Assembly (NCBI RefSeq): GCF_015831345.1
Contig: NZ_JADWYS010000001.1
Location: 1,932,118 to 1,996,117, forward strand
From: Caenimonas aquaedulcis
GTDB lineage: Bacteria; Pseudomonadota; Gammaproteobacteria; Burkholderiales; Burkholderiaceae_C
Reading direction: 5' to 3'
Length of the DNA stretch: 64,000 nucleotides
Below the pieces are notes generated by a model that saw only the letters and a program-made list of their open reading frames with translations, did no database searches and was not told the origin of the DNA. Positions 48,015 to 56,835 of this stretch are shown here, piece by piece (the first letter of the stretch is position 1; each line of letters opens with the position of its first letter). The position numbers and the translations under genes are program-made.

Positions 48015-51000
48015 GTGAAAATCCTATCCAGGACATGGATGCCGGCGTGCGCGTCGGCGGTGGCTGCGGCGATGCTCGCGGCCTGCGGTGGCGGCGCTGA
48101 TACGGCCTCCACCAATTCCTCGGCCCAGGCCCCGCTGGCGGCGGCCCAGGCCCCCGCCCCGCTTCGAGCGCAGCCCTCCCCCTCCGGCGAGGTCACCAGC
48201 ACACCGGTCGACACCGACCGCGGCAGCCGGGTCGGGCAGGCGCGCAAGAACAACGTGTACATCGTGCAGCTGGACGAAAAGCCGGTCACCGCGTACGACG
48301 GAAGCATCAAGGGCCTGCAGGCGACCAAGCCGAAGAAGGGCCAGAAGATCGACCCGAACTCGCCGGCCGTCGTCAACTACATGGCGCACCTCGCGTCCAA
48401 GCACGACGCCGCGATCCAGGGCGTCGGCGGCGCCAAGAAGCTCTATAGCTACGGCTATGTCTACAACGGCTTCGCGGCCGAACTCACGGACGCGCAGGTC
48501 GCCAAGCTCTCGCAGGCCAAGGGCGTGCTCGCGGTGAGCAAGGACGAAGTGCGCAGCATGGACACCTCGTCCACGCCCAACTTCCTGGGCCTCGCGGGCT
48601 CGGGCGGTTTCTGGAACACGACCGGCGCCAAGGGCGAAGGCGTGATCATCGGCATGGTCGATTCGGGCATCTGGCCCGAGTCCCTCAGCTTCACCGACCG
48701 CACCGGCACGAACGGCAATGCGTCCAAGGACGGCAAGCTGGACTACCAGCAGATCCCCGGCTGGAACGGCAAGTGCACGCCCGGCGACCAGTTCTCCGGC
48801 ACGGATTGCAACCAGAAGCTGATCGGCGCGCGTTACTACAACGCGGGCTGGGGCGGCAATGCAGGCGTCGCCGCGGCCTTCCCCTTCGAGTACAACTCGC
48901 CGCGCGACTGGGGCGGCCACGGCACGCACACGGCCAGCACGGCGGGCGGCAACAGCGGCGTGCCGGTCACCGGCCCCGCGGCGCCCTTCGGCACGATCAG
49001 CGGCATGGCGCCGCGCGCGCGCATCGCGGCGTACAAGGTCTGCTGGGCGGTCGAGCCGGAAGGCGGCTGCTTCTCGTCGGACAGCGTCGCGGCCATCGAC
49101 CAGGCGGTCGCGGACGGCGTGGACGTGATCAACTTCTCCATCAGCGGCTCGACGACGAACTTCCGCGACCCCGTGGAAATCGCCTTCCTGTTCGCGGCGG
49201 ACGCGGGCGTCTTCGTCGCGGCCTCCGCCGGCAACAGCGGCCCCACGGCCAGCACCGTGGCGCACCCCGGCCCGTGGCTCACCACGGTGGCGGCAGGCAC
49301 GCACAACCGCACGGCGGTGGGCTCGGTCACGCTCGGCAACGGCACGACCTACAACGGCATCTCGCTGGCGGCCACCGCCGCGGGTCCGGCCGGGTTCATC
49401 GACGCCAGCGCCGCAGCACTCCCGGGCGCGAGCACGGCCTCCGCGGGCCTGTGCTTCTCGGCGTCCTGGAACGGCGGCACCCCCGTGCTCGACCCGGCCA
49501 AGGTCTCCGGCAAGGTCGTCCTGTGCGACCGCGGCACCAACGACCGCGTGAACAAGAGCCTCGCGGTGAAGGAAGCCGGCGGCATCGGCATGGTGCTGGT
49601 CAACGTCGCACCGGGCTCGTCGCTGAACGCCGACTACCACTCGGTGCCCACCGTGCACGTCGACGACACGGCGCGTCCGTCGCTCAAGGCCTATGCCGCC
49701 ACGACGGGCGCCACGGCGACCGTCGCGAAGGGCACCTTCGACTTCAGCGCGCCGGCGCCGTTCACCGCCTCGTTCTCCTCGCGCGGCCCCTTGCTCGCCG
49801 GCGGCGGCAGCCTGCTCAAGCCCGACCTGATCGCGCCGGGCAACGACATCCTCGCGGCGGTCGCGCCCCCGGGCAACTCGGGCCGCAGCTTCGACCTGTA
49901 CAGCGGCACCTCGATGTCCAGCCCGCACGTGGCCGGCCTCGCGGCGCTGTTCAAGCAGCTGAAGCCCACGTGGTCCCCGATGGCGATCAAGTCCGCGCTG
50001 ATGACGACCGGCACCGACGTGCTCGACGGCCCCAACACCAACCCGCTGGTGATCTTCCGCCAGGGCGCGGGCCACGTGAAGCCGATCGCGGCGACGGACC
50101 CCGGCCTGGTGTTCGATTCGGGCTACGCGGACTGGCTGGGCTTCCTGTGCGGCACGCAGCTGCCGGCCTCGTTCTGCACTTCGTCGGGCATCCCGGTGCT
50201 GAACCCGAGCGACATGAACGTCGCGTCGATCGCGCTGGGCGCCCTGCCGGGCGTGCAGACCGTGACGCGCCGCGTGACGAACGTGAGCAACACCACTGCC
50301 ACTTACAACGCCAGCCTCACCGGCATGGCGGGCTTCACGGTGGCCGTGAACCCCGCGACCTTCACGATCGCGCCCGGCCAGACGAAGTCGTTCACCACGA
50401 CCTTCACCCGCACCACGGCGGCGCCGCTGCTCACGTACGCGGGCGGGCAGCTCACGCTCTCCGACGGCACGCACAACGTGCGCATCCCGATCGTCGCGCG
50501 GCCGGTGGCCATGGGCGCGCCGACCGAGGCGAGCGGTTCGTACAACGTGACCTTCGGCTACGACGGCGCATTCACCGCGACGGCGCGCGGGCTCGTGCCG
50601 GCGGCCAAGCAGCCGGGCTCGGTCGCGACGAACGGCGCGGTGGACTTCACCGTGACGCTGCCAGCGGGCATGACGCACGTCCGCTTCTCGACCTTCGACA
50701 GCGACGTGAGCCAGGCGAGCGACCTCGACATGGAGGTGTACTACGGCGGCAACCTCGTGGGCTCCAGCGGCGGCGCCACGGCGCAGGAAGAAGTGAGCTT
50801 CCGCAACCCGCCGGCGGGCACGTACACCGTGCGCGTGATCGGGTTCGCGGTGCCCTCGGGCGCGGCCAACTTCAACCTGTACAGCTGGCAACTGGGTGCC
50901 GCGGCCACGGGCAACATGACGGTGACCGCGCCGTCGACGGCGACCACCGGCCAGGCCGGCACCATCAACATCGCGACCAGCGGCTTGACCCCGGGCACGA

Positions 51001-51074
51001 AGTACATGGGCTCGGTGGCCTACAGCGGCACGAGCAACCTGCCCAACCCGACGATCATCCGCGTCGATCCGTGA
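48015..51074 (+). CDS. Subtilisin-like (S8) lipoprotein protease, cucumisin type
   Basis: 1019 residues, GTG start with AAGGAGGG upstream. A lipobox (AAMLAAC) puts it in the outer membrane or periplasm. An I9 inhibitor pro-domain (VYIVQLDEKPVTAYDG to about residue 185) precedes the catalytic domain with Asp216 (GMVDSGIWPES), His302 (GGHGTHTAS) and Ser633 (SGTSMSSPHVAGL). A PA domain (KVVLCDRGTNDRVNKS) is inserted in the catalytic domain. The C-terminus has a fibronectin-III-like region and a PPC-like module (DSDVSQASDLDMEVYYGG). The architecture is like plant cucumisins, which is unusual but known in proteobacteria. Confidence 0.92.
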   Translation: MKILSRTWMPACASAVAAAMLAACGGGADTASTNSSAQAPLAAAQAPAPLRAQPSPSGEVTSTPVDTDRGSRVGQARKNNVYIVQLDEKPVTAYDGSIKGLQATKPKKGQKIDPNSPAVVNYMAHLASKHDAAIQGVGGAKKLYSYGYVYNGFAAELTDAQVAKLSQAKGVLAVSKDEVRSMDTSSTPNFLGLAGSGGFWNTTGAKGEGVIIGMVDSGIWPESLSFTDRTGTNGNASKDGKLDYQQIPGWNGKCTPGDQFSGTDCNQKLIGARYYNAGWGGNAGVAAAFPFEYNSPRDWGGHGTHTASTAGGNSGVPVTGPAAPFGTISGMAPRARIAAYKVCWAVEPEGGCFSSDSVAAIDQAVADGVDVINFSISGSTTNFRDPVEIAFLFAADAGVFVAASAGNSGPTASTVAHPGPWLTTVAAGTHNRTAVGSVTLGNGTTYNGISLAATAAGPAGFIDASAAALPGASTASAGLCFSASWNGGTPVLDPAKVSGKVVLCDRGTNDRVNKSLAVKEAGGIGMVLVNVAPGSSLNADYHSVPTVHVDDTARPSLKAYAATTGATATVAKGTFDFSAPAPFTASFSSRGPLLAGGGSLLKPDLIAPGNDILAAVAPPGNSGRSFDLYSGTSMSSPHVAGLAALFKQLKPTWSPMAIKSALMTTGTDVLDGPNTNPLVIFRQGAGHVKPIAATDPGLVFDSGYADWLGFLCGTQLPASFCTSSGIPVLNPSDMNVASIALGALPGVQTVTRRVTNVSNTTATYNASLTGMAGFTVAVNPATFTIAPGQTKSFTTTFTRTTAAPLLTYAGGQLTLSDGTHNVRIPIVARPVAMGAPTEASGSYNVTFGYDGAFTATARGLVPAAKQPGSVATNGAVDFTVTLPAGMTHVRFSTFDSDVSQASDLDMEVYYGGNLVGSSGGATAQEEVSFRNPPAGTYTVRVIGFAVPSGAANFNLYSWQLGAAATGNMTVTAPSTATTGQAGTINIATSGLTPGTKYMGSVAYSGTSNLPNPTIIRVDP

Positions 51075-51108
51075 TGAGGTGAGCGATGGCCGCTCGCGCG
51101 GCCTGAAT

Positions 51109-51140
51109 AAAAAAAGCCCGGCCATGCCGGGCTTTTTTTT
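51109..51140 (+). terminator. Intrinsic terminator after the protease gene
   Basis: A-run, GCCCGGC-CAT-GCCGGGC stem, then eight T. It starts 35 bases after the protease stop and lies just before the convergent exporter gene end at 51148, so it can serve both. Confidence 0.92.
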
Positions 51141-51147
51141 CTTCGCC

Positions 51148-51720
51148 TCAAAAGCCCCACTTCGACCCCGCGCCGAACGCCGTCGCCACGCCCAGCGCAA
51201 GGAAAAGCAGCGCCGCCACGATCCGCACCAGCCGCAACGGGATGCGATGCGCCGCCCGGTCCCCCAGCAGCACGGCCGGCACGTCGGCGATCAACATCCC
51301 CAGCGTCGTGCCCGCCACGACTTCGAACAGCGAGTTGTACTTCGCCGCGAGCGCGATGGTCGCGAGCTGCGTCTTGTCGCCGACTTCGGCCAGGAAGAAG
51401 GCGACGAGCGTCGTGCCGAAGGCGCCGAAGGCCGCGAACTTCGCGTCGTCCTCCAGCTTGTCGGGAATCAGCGTCCAGGCCGCCATGGCGACGAAGGACG
51501 CGGCCAGGATCAGGCGCAGGGTCTGCGGCTCGACCAGCGAGGTCAGCCAGGCGCCCAGCGCCCCGGCCAGGCCGTGGTTGACCACGGTGGCGGCCAGGAT
51601 GCCCAGGATGATGGGGATGGGTTTGCGGAACTTGGTGGCCAGGAGAAAGGCCAGCAGCTGGGTCTTGTCGCCGATTTCCGCGACCGCGACGATGCCGGTC
51701 GATACGAGGAATGCTTCCAT
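51148..51720 (-). CDS. TMEM165/GDT1-family (UPF0016) manganese exporter
   Basis: 190 residues, six membrane spans in two repeats. Each repeat carries the E-x-G-D-K-T/S motif: AEIGDKTQLLAF and AEVGDKTQLATI. Family members move Mn2+ or Ca2+ out of the cytosol. The upstream region carries a manganese riboswitch, which makes a manganese export role very likely. ATG 51720 gives a short N-terminus. Confidence 0.93.
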   Translation of the reverse strand: MEAFLVSTGIVAVAEIGDKTQLLAFLLATKFRKPIPIILGILAATVVNHGLAGALGAWLTSLVEPQTLRLILAASFVAMAAWTLIPDKLEDDAKFAAFGAFGTTLVAFFLAEVGDKTQLATIALAAKYNSLFEVVAGTTLGMLIADVPAVLLGDRAAHRIPLRLVRIVAALLFLALGVATAFGAGSKWGF

Positions 51721-51753
51721 GAATGCTCCAGGCCGGGATGAACGAAGTCCAAT

Positions 51754-51895
51754 GACTACGCGCCTCCCGGCCGAGGGGTGGCGGCGTAGTCAAAGGTCTT
51801 GCCAGGCTGGATGCTGCTTGCACCATGGCCGCGAGGGCCAAGTGTGTTGATGCAAGCTCCTTCGGGGCGGAAGGACGGCTACTCCCCAATGACCG
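51754..51895 (-). promoter_or_regulatory. yybP-ykoY manganese riboswitch
   Basis: Read on the minus strand it shows the conserved aptamer parts in order: GGGGAGTAGCC (51887-51877), TCAACACACTT (51850-51840) and GGCAAGACC (51803-51795). An expression-platform hairpin follows in which GACTACG (51791-51785) pairs with CGTAGTC (51760-51754), and about 33 bases then lead to the start codon. Mn2+ binding should switch on the TMEM165-type exporter gene at 51720, as this class does for MntP and other Mn exporters. The exact boundaries are estimated. Confidence 0.9.
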
Positions 51896-51939
51896 CACGA
51901 TTCTAGCCGGGGGCGTTCACCCGCGCCCGCCGGGGGGCT

Positions 51940-52317
51940 TCAGTCGCGGCGGCCGTCGCGGTGGTGGCGTTCCCAGCCGCCGCCATGGTGGTGGGTGCGT
52001 GCCCATTCGCGGCGCTGCCATTCGGCACGGCGCCAGGCGCGCTCCTCATACGTGGTGCGGAAGTAGATCGGCGCGGGGCCGAGGTAGATCGGCTCGGACT
52101 CGACGTACACCGGGCGCTGTTCGTAGTACGGCCGGGGTTGCACGTAGACCGGGCGGGGCTGCACGTACACGGGCGCGGGCTCCACGTACACCGGCGCGCC
52201 TTGCAGGCCGATGGAGAAGAAGACGTCGCTGCGGGCATGCGCCGCGGAGGCGGCACCGAGGCCCGCGACCGCCAGGGCGGCGCCTGCGAGCAATTTGGCG
52301 GAGAGAGAGGCTTTCAT
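51940..52317 (-). CDS. Exported PXPV-repeat protein
   Basis: 125 residues. Signal peptide SAKLLAGAALAVAGLGAASA, then repeats APVYVEPAPVYVQPRPVYVQ and a His/Arg-rich tail (HHHGGGWERHHRDGRRD). PXPV proteins are short secreted envelope proteins of unknown role; the His-rich tail could bind metal. Its promoter region carries the same 34-base motif as the two-component operon at 55.2 kb. Confidence 0.78.
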   Translation of the reverse strand: MKASLSAKLLAGAALAVAGLGAASAAHARSDVFFSIGLQGAPVYVEPAPVYVQPRPVYVQPRPYYEQRPVYVESEPIYLGPAPIYFRTTYEERAWRRAEWQRREWARTHHHGGGWERHHRDGRRD

Positions 52318-52343
52318 GTGGACTCCTTGGTTGGGATGGGTCC

Positions 52344-52377
52344 ATCATCTGCCTGCCTGCATGAACGCTGACTGAAC
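52344..52377 (-). promoter_or_regulatory. Response-regulator box upstream of the PXPV gene (box 1)
   Basis: On the minus strand: GTTCAG-N5-GTTCAT (an 11-base direct repeat), then GCAGGCA and GATGAT ten bases after TTCATG. This is the layout of OmpR-family sites overlapping a promoter -35 region, with GATGAT as the -10. It starts 26 bases before the start codon and matches box 2 at 55210 in sequence and spacing. Confidence 0.7.
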
Positions 52378-52398
52378 GGATCGCAGAAATCCGTTCAG
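52372..52398. repeat. Hairpin built from GTTCAG boxes at the histidine kinase stop codon
   Basis: CTGAACGGAT (52372-52381) and ATCCGTTCAG (52389-52398) form a perfect 10-bp inverted repeat with a 7-base loop. It overlaps both the kinase stop codon and the first GTTCAG of box 1. It could be an operator dyad, a weak terminator, or both. Confidence 0.6.
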
Positions 52399-53726
52399 GC
52401 TGCGGGAAGCGCGATGCGCACGCGCCCCCCGCCCCATTCCGAGCGCTCCAGCTTCAGTTCCCCCTCGTGGCTGGCCACCAGGTCGTTCACCACCGCCAGG
52501 CCCACCCCGTGCCCGGGCACCTGCTCGTCGGCGCGCACATGCAGCTGCAGGATGGCCTGCGTGTCGCCGAAGCCCTTGCCGTCGTCGTCGATCTCCAGCA
52601 CGAGGCGCCTGCGCTCGGTCCACGCTTTCACGCGCACCCGGTGCACGGCCCACTTGGCCGCGTTGTCCATGACGTTGCCGAGCATCTCGAAGGCATCGCC
52701 CTCGTCGATGCGCCAGCTGAGGCCGGCCGGGCAGTCGATGGCGAAGTCCAGCGACTTGTCCGCGTAGACCTTCTGCAGGGAGTCCCGGATGCGATGCAGC
52801 ACCGGCGCGATCGCAAGGTGCGGCGCGAAACGCGCCAATCCGCTGGCCGCCGCGCGGCCGAGCTGGTGCTGCACGATGTCGTCCATGCGCGCCACCTGCT
52901 GCGTCACCGCGGCCGGCAGCTCCGCGGGCTCGTGCAGCGCGCCGCGCAGCACGGCCAGGGGCGTCTTCAGGCTGTGCGCGAGAAAACTCAGCGCCTCCTT
53001 GTAGCGCGTCTGGCGCACGCGCTCCTGCTTGATGAGCGTGTTGAGGTTGCCGGTGAGCGCGGCGATCTCGGCGGGATAGCGCCCTTCGACCTCGGACTGC
53101 TCGCCCTGTTCGATGCGCCGCACTTCGCGCGCCACGCGGCGCAGCGGCGACAGGCCCCATTCGAGCAGCAGCGTCTGCGAGAGCAGCAGCAAGAGCGAAG
53201 CCCCCGCGAGCCAGGTCCACATGGTGCGTTCGAAGACAGCGATCTCGCGGTTGAATTCCGACTTGTCCTCCAGCACCGAGAGCACCAGCGGCACGGGCTG
53301 CGTCTTGCCCGCCCAGCTCACGCCGTAGCTCGCGGCGAGGTAGGTGCGGCCCTGCGTGGTGCGCGTGTCGTAACGCCATTGCCCGACGGGCACGTCGCGC
53401 TGGAAGGGAGGCTCCGCGCCCACGGTGGAAGGCGACTGCCACTCCTCGCGCTTCGCGACGTTGACGACATTGGCATACAGCCCGGAGGCGGGCAGCGACA
53501 GGCGCGGCTCGGGAAAGGACGGCGGCATGACGAGCGCGCCCGCGTCGTCGATCTCCGCGCCGGCGAGCAGCAGGTACACCGTGCTTTGCAGCTGCGCGAA
53601 GCGCTGGGTGAGCACGCTGTCCTGGTGCGCGCGCTGCACCGCCCAGCCCGCGCCCGCGACGAAAGTGACCAGCACCACGGCGGCGCCCAGGATCAGGCGC
53701 GCGCGGATGGAGTCCTGGACCTTCAT
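52395..53726 (-). CDS. Sensor histidine kinase, PhoQ/QseC-like
   Basis: 443 residues. Two spans (LGAAVVLVTFVAGAGWAVQR and LAGASLLLLLSQTLLLEWGL) bracket a periplasmic sensor of about 140 residues. The DHp box is LAHSLKTPLAVLRGAL with His251, and the ATPase domain has the N box and DDDGKGFGD, GHGVGLAVVNDLVA motifs. Its start overlaps the response-regulator stop by four bases, making the two a coupled pair. Confidence 0.92.
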   Translation of the reverse strand: MKVQDSIRARLILGAAVVLVTFVAGAGWAVQRAHQDSVLTQRFAQLQSTVYLLLAGAEIDDAGALVMPPSFPEPRLSLPASGLYANVVNVAKREEWQSPSTVGAEPPFQRDVPVGQWRYDTRTTQGRTYLAASYGVSWAGKTQPVPLVLSVLEDKSEFNREIAVFERTMWTWLAGASLLLLLSQTLLLEWGLSPLRRVAREVRRIEQGEQSEVEGRYPAEIAALTGNLNTLIKQERVRQTRYKEALSFLAHSLKTPLAVLRGALHEPAELPAAVTQQVARMDDIVQHQLGRAAASGLARFAPHLAIAPVLHRIRDSLQKVYADKSLDFAIDCPAGLSWRIDEGDAFEMLGNVMDNAAKWAVHRVRVKAWTERRRLVLEIDDDGKGFGDTQAILQLHVRADEQVPGHGVGLAVVNDLVASHEGELKLERSEWGGGRVRIALPAA

Positions 53727-54394
53727 TGGAGCGTGAGGCGGTACCCCCGGCCGCGCAGGGTTTCGATGGGCGCGAGCGTGCCGTCCGCGTCGAGCTTGCG
53801 GCGCAGGCGGCCGATCAGCACCTCCAGCACGTTGCTGTCGCGGTCCTCGTCGTGCGGGTACAGGTAATCGGCGAGCTCCTGCTTGGTCACCACGCGCGCG
53901 CGCTCGCGCACCAGGAATTCGAGCACGCGGTATTCGAAGGCGGTGAGGTCCAGCGGCTCGCCGTGGAGCTTCGCGGACTGCGCGGAGAAGTCGATGGCGA
54001 GCGGCCCGAGCGTGAGCACGTCGGAGGTGGCCTTGAGCGAGCGGCGCAAGAGCGCCTTCACGCGGGCGGCGAGCTCCGGGTATTCGAAAGGCTTGACGAG
54101 GTAGTCGTCGGCGCCCGCCTCCAGCCCCGTCACCTTGTCCTGCCAGCTGCCGCGCGCGGTGAGGATCAGGATGGGGAGGGTGCGGCCGTCGGCGCGCAGC
54201 TGCTCCACCACGGAAAGGCCGCTCCGCTTGGGCAGACCAAGGTCGACGATGGCGAGGTCGACGGGATATTCGCGCGCCTGGAAGAGGCCGTCTTCCCCGT
54301 CATTCGCCTGGTCGACGCGGTAGCCGTCCGCTTCGAGCTGGCGAGCCAGCGTGAGCCGCAGCGGCGCCTCGTCCTCGATCAGCAGCAGGCGCAT
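53723..54394 (-). CDS. OmpR-family response regulator
   Basis: 223 residues. Receiver with Asp51 (LAIVDLGLP) and winged-helix output ending LRGRGYRLTLQ; PhoP/QseB-like. It is preceded by the PepSY gene (4 bases) and glycine-zipper gene in one operon, and followed by the kinase. The repeated GTTCA boxes in front of its operon and in front of the PXPV gene are probable targets. Confidence 0.93.
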   Translation of the reverse strand: MRLLLIEDEAPLRLTLARQLEADGYRVDQANDGEDGLFQAREYPVDLAIVDLGLPKRSGLSVVEQLRADGRTLPILILTARGSWQDKVTGLEAGADDYLVKPFEYPELAARVKALLRRSLKATSDVLTLGPLAIDFSAQSAKLHGEPLDLTAFEYRVLEFLVRERARVVTKQELADYLYPHDEDRDSNVLEVLIGRLRRKLDADGTLAPIETLRGRGYRLTLQ

Positions 54395-54398
54395 GGCA

Positions 54399-54668
54399 TT
54401 ACAGCGGCCGGCCCGTGGCGGCGTCGATCAGGATCACGCGGACCTCGCCCTGCGCCGTGACCACCTTCACGCGCCACACGACGCGCCGGCCCGCCTCGGA
54501 CCGCTCCACCGACAGAACGCGCCCGTTGGTCATGCGCTGCGCGACGGCGGCCGCGTCGTCCCGGCTCACGTCGGCCCATGCGGGGCCGGTGAGAAGGAGG
54601 AGGACGAGCAGGATCGGCAGGATGAGCAGGTTCATTTTCAGCGGAAGCAGCCAGAGACGTCTGCGCAT
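54399..54668 (-). CDS. PepSY-domain exported protein
   Basis: 89 residues. Signal/anchor LLILPILLVLLLLTGPAWA, then a PepSY domain (VLSVERSEAGRRVVWRVKVV and ILIDAATGRPL). PepSY proteins often accompany two-component systems as periplasmic modulators. A GGAAGG ribosome site supports the ATG at 54668. Four bases separate it from each neighbour. Confidence 0.8.
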   Translation of the reverse strand: MRRRLWLLPLKMNLLILPILLVLLLLTGPAWADVSRDDAAAVAQRMTNGRVLSVERSEAGRRVVWRVKVVTAQGEVRVILIDAATGRPL

Positions 54669-54672
54669 GTTA

Positions 54673-55182
54673 TTACCTTCCGGCAGGCTCGACCGAAACC
54701 CGGACCTGCAGGCTGGGGCCGGGGTTCTCGCGCATCAGCGTGGTGAACTGCTGGCCGCGGTACTCGTAGGCGACGCGGTAGCCGGTGAGGCGGTTCTGCA
54801 CCTCGTTGACGGTGCGGCATGTGGTCACTTCGCGCGGGACTTCCTGGTACTGCTGCACCCGGTCGCCGTTGGCGATGCGGTCGCCCGCCAACGCGCCGAC
54901 CACGGCGCCGAGCGCGGTGGCGGCTTCGCGGCCGTGGCCCTGGCCGACCTGGTTGCCGAGCACCGCACCGGCCACGCCTCCGACCACCACACCGCCGTAA
55001 TTGCGGTCGCCGTCCACGCGGCGCACCTCGCTTACCAGCTGGCGGCTGCACTCCTCGCGCGGGACGCTGACGCTCTCGAACTGCGGATCGGCGCTGCGCA
55101 CCCGTGCGTTGTCCAGGTAGGTCTCGGCGTGCGCGCCGGCGGCTGCGGCGGCGATCAGGGAGGCGATGGCGATGCGGTTCAT
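54673..55182 (-). CDS. Glycine-zipper 2TM-domain exported protein
   Basis: 169 residues. Signal peptide IAIASLIAAAAAGAHA; central glycine zipper GGVVVGGVAGAVLGNQVGQG and TALGAVVGALAGD; C-terminal region with two Cys. This family (17 kDa antigen-like) sits in the outer membrane envelope. It is the first gene of the two-component operon and is preceded by box 2. Confidence 0.85.
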   Translation of the reverse strand: MNRIAIASLIAAAAAGAHAETYLDNARVRSADPQFESVSVPREECSRQLVSEVRRVDGDRNYGGVVVGGVAGAVLGNQVGQGHGREAATALGAVVGALAGDRIANGDRVQQYQEVPREVTTCRTVNEVQNRLTGYRVAYEYRGQQFTTLMRENPGPSLQVRVSVEPAGR

Positions 55183-55209
55183 GAGGGCTCCTTCGGTTGT
55201 GATGGAGCG

Positions 55210-55243
55210 ATCATCCGGGTGCCTGCATGAATGCAGGCTGAAC
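55210..55243 (-). promoter_or_regulatory. Response-regulator box upstream of the two-component operon (box 2)
   Basis: On the minus strand: GTTCAG-N5-ATTCAT, then GCAGGCA and GATGAT ten bases after TTCATG; 27 bases later the start codon. It has the same 34-base length as box 1, which argues for a real shared site and autoregulation. Confidence 0.7.
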
Positions 55244-55252
55244 GAACAGGAT

Positions 55253-56443
55253 TCAGGCCGCGGGCGGCTTCACGGGCACCCGGGTCCGTACGGCGGCCAG
55301 GACGGCGAGCGTCGCCACGCAGCAAATCGCGCCCGCGTAGAACGTGGCGGCCGGCCCCCCGGCGTCCCACAGCACGCCCGCCAGCACGCTGGCGGCCAGC
55401 ATCGCGACGCCGCTCACCAGGTTGAACAGGCCGAAGGCCGTGCCACGCAGTTCGGCCGGCGCGGCATCCGCGACCATCGCGGCCAGCAGGCCCTGCGTCA
55501 TGCCCATGTGCAGTCCCCAGAGCACCACCCCGGCCATCACCACGCTCCAGTGGGCCGCCAGCGCCAGGACGACATCGGCGGCCAGCAGCACGGCCACGCC
55601 GATCGCCAGCAGGCGCAGGTGGTCGACGCGGTCGGCGAGCTTGCCGAAGGGGTAGGCGGAAGCGGCATAGACGAGGTTCATCGCCACCAGCACCAGCGGC
55701 ACCAGCGCGATGGGAAAGCCCGTGCCCTGCGCGCGCAGCACCAGGAATGCCTCGCTGAAGCGCGACAGGGTGAACGCCGCGCCGATCGCGACGATCCACC
55801 AGAACGCGGCGGGCAGGCGCTTCATCGACTCGCGGCGAAGCGGATTGACGCGCTGCTGCGCCGGCGGCCGCGCCGGCTCGCGCAGGCCGAAGCACAACAG
55901 CAGCACAGCCAGCGCGCCCGGGATGACCGCGACCCAGAACACGCGGTGGAAGTCGTTGGACCAGAGCAGCATCAAGCCCACGGCGACCAGGGGGCCCGCG
56001 AACGCGCCCACCGTGTCCAGCGACTGCCGCAACCCGAACGCGGCGCCGCGCAGGTGGGCGGGCGTGATGTCCGCGACGAGGGCATCGCGCGGCGCGCCGC
56101 GGATGCCCTTGCCGACCCGGTCGATGAAGCGGGCGCACACGACGACGCCGAGCGAATTCGCCATGGCGAACAGAGGCTTGCTCGCAGCGCCCATGCCGTA
56201 GCCGAGCACCGCCAGGCCCTTGCGCTTGCCGAGGTAGTCGCTCAGCGTGCCGGAGAAGATCTTCACGATCAGCGCCGTCGCCTCGCCCAGGCCTTCGACC
56301 AGCCCGACCGCCGTCGCGCTCGCACCCAGGCCCGTCATCATGAACACCGGCAGCAGGCTGTGGATCATCTCCGAGGAGATGTCCATGAGCATGCTGACGA
56401 GGCCGAGGACCCAGACGCCCGCGGGGATGCGCGCAGCGGCCAT
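55253..56443 (-). CDS. MFS transporter
   Basis: 396 residues, twelve membrane spans; the A-loop signature is present in altered form (GTLSDYLGKRKGLAVLGYGM) and the second half repeats it (GKLADRVDHLRLL). Typical of small-molecule or drug exporters; the substrate is unknown. ATG 56443 follows the preceding gene's stop by two bases. Confidence 0.88.
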   Translation of the reverse strand: MAAARIPAGVWVLGLVSMLMDISSEMIHSLLPVFMMTGLGASATAVGLVEGLGEATALIVKIFSGTLSDYLGKRKGLAVLGYGMGAASKPLFAMANSLGVVVCARFIDRVGKGIRGAPRDALVADITPAHLRGAAFGLRQSLDTVGAFAGPLVAVGLMLLWSNDFHRVFWVAVIPGALAVLLLCFGLREPARPPAQQRVNPLRRESMKRLPAAFWWIVAIGAAFTLSRFSEAFLVLRAQGTGFPIALVPLVLVAMNLVYAASAYPFGKLADRVDHLRLLAIGVAVLLAADVVLALAAHWSVVMAGVVLWGLHMGMTQGLLAAMVADAAPAELRGTAFGLFNLVSGVAMLAASVLAGVLWDAGGPAATFYAGAICCVATLAVLAAVRTRVPVKPPAA

Positions 56444-56445
56444 GT

Positions 56446-56808
56446 TCAGTTGCTCGAAGCCGGCAGGGGCGCCCTGGAGCGGCCGGGCGGGCACGGCAGC
56501 GGCGCGCCGCGCTCGCCGAGGTGGTAGTCCAGCTCGCCCGCGGCGGATTGCAACCGCACGCGCCAGCCCTTCACCAGCGCCTGCGTATAGAGCACGCCTT
56601 CGCGCGGGCACCCCAGGCTCGCGTCGGGCCAGGTGACGCGCTCCACCGACAGCACTTGCAGTTCGCCTTCGGGGATGCCGGCGCGTCGCACCGCATCCTC
56701 GCGCGCGGCCGCCACGGCGGCAGCGGGGTCGGCCCACTGGCTGCGCGCGGTGATGGGTGCCAGCAGCGACGCAGCGACCAGGACGGATCGGATCAGGAAA
56801 GTGTGCAC
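56446..56808 (-). CDS. Small exported hypothetical protein
   Basis: About 120 residues from a GTG at 56808; no ATG is available in frame near the signal. Signal-like sequence HTFLIRSVLVAASLLAPITA. The mature part contains VERVTWPDASLGCPREGVLY, a motif seen in several small secreted proteins. Function unknown; directly upstream of the MFS gene. Confidence 0.65.
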   Translation of the reverse strand: MHTFLIRSVLVAASLLAPITARSQWADPAAAVAAAREDAVRRAGIPEGELQVLSVERVTWPDASLGCPREGVLYTQALVKGWRVRLQSAAGELDYHLGERGAPLPCPPGRSRAPLPASSN

Positions 56809-56835
56809 AGCATCCAAGGATACGCGGCGCCCATG

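Noticed and set aside
48024..51200. Open frame of 1058 codons antisense to the S8 protease gene
   Set aside because: It is rich in Arg/Ala/Gly/Val, has no domain, and mirrors the protease gene with its triad and lipobox. High G+C produces long antisense frames; the protease is the real gene.
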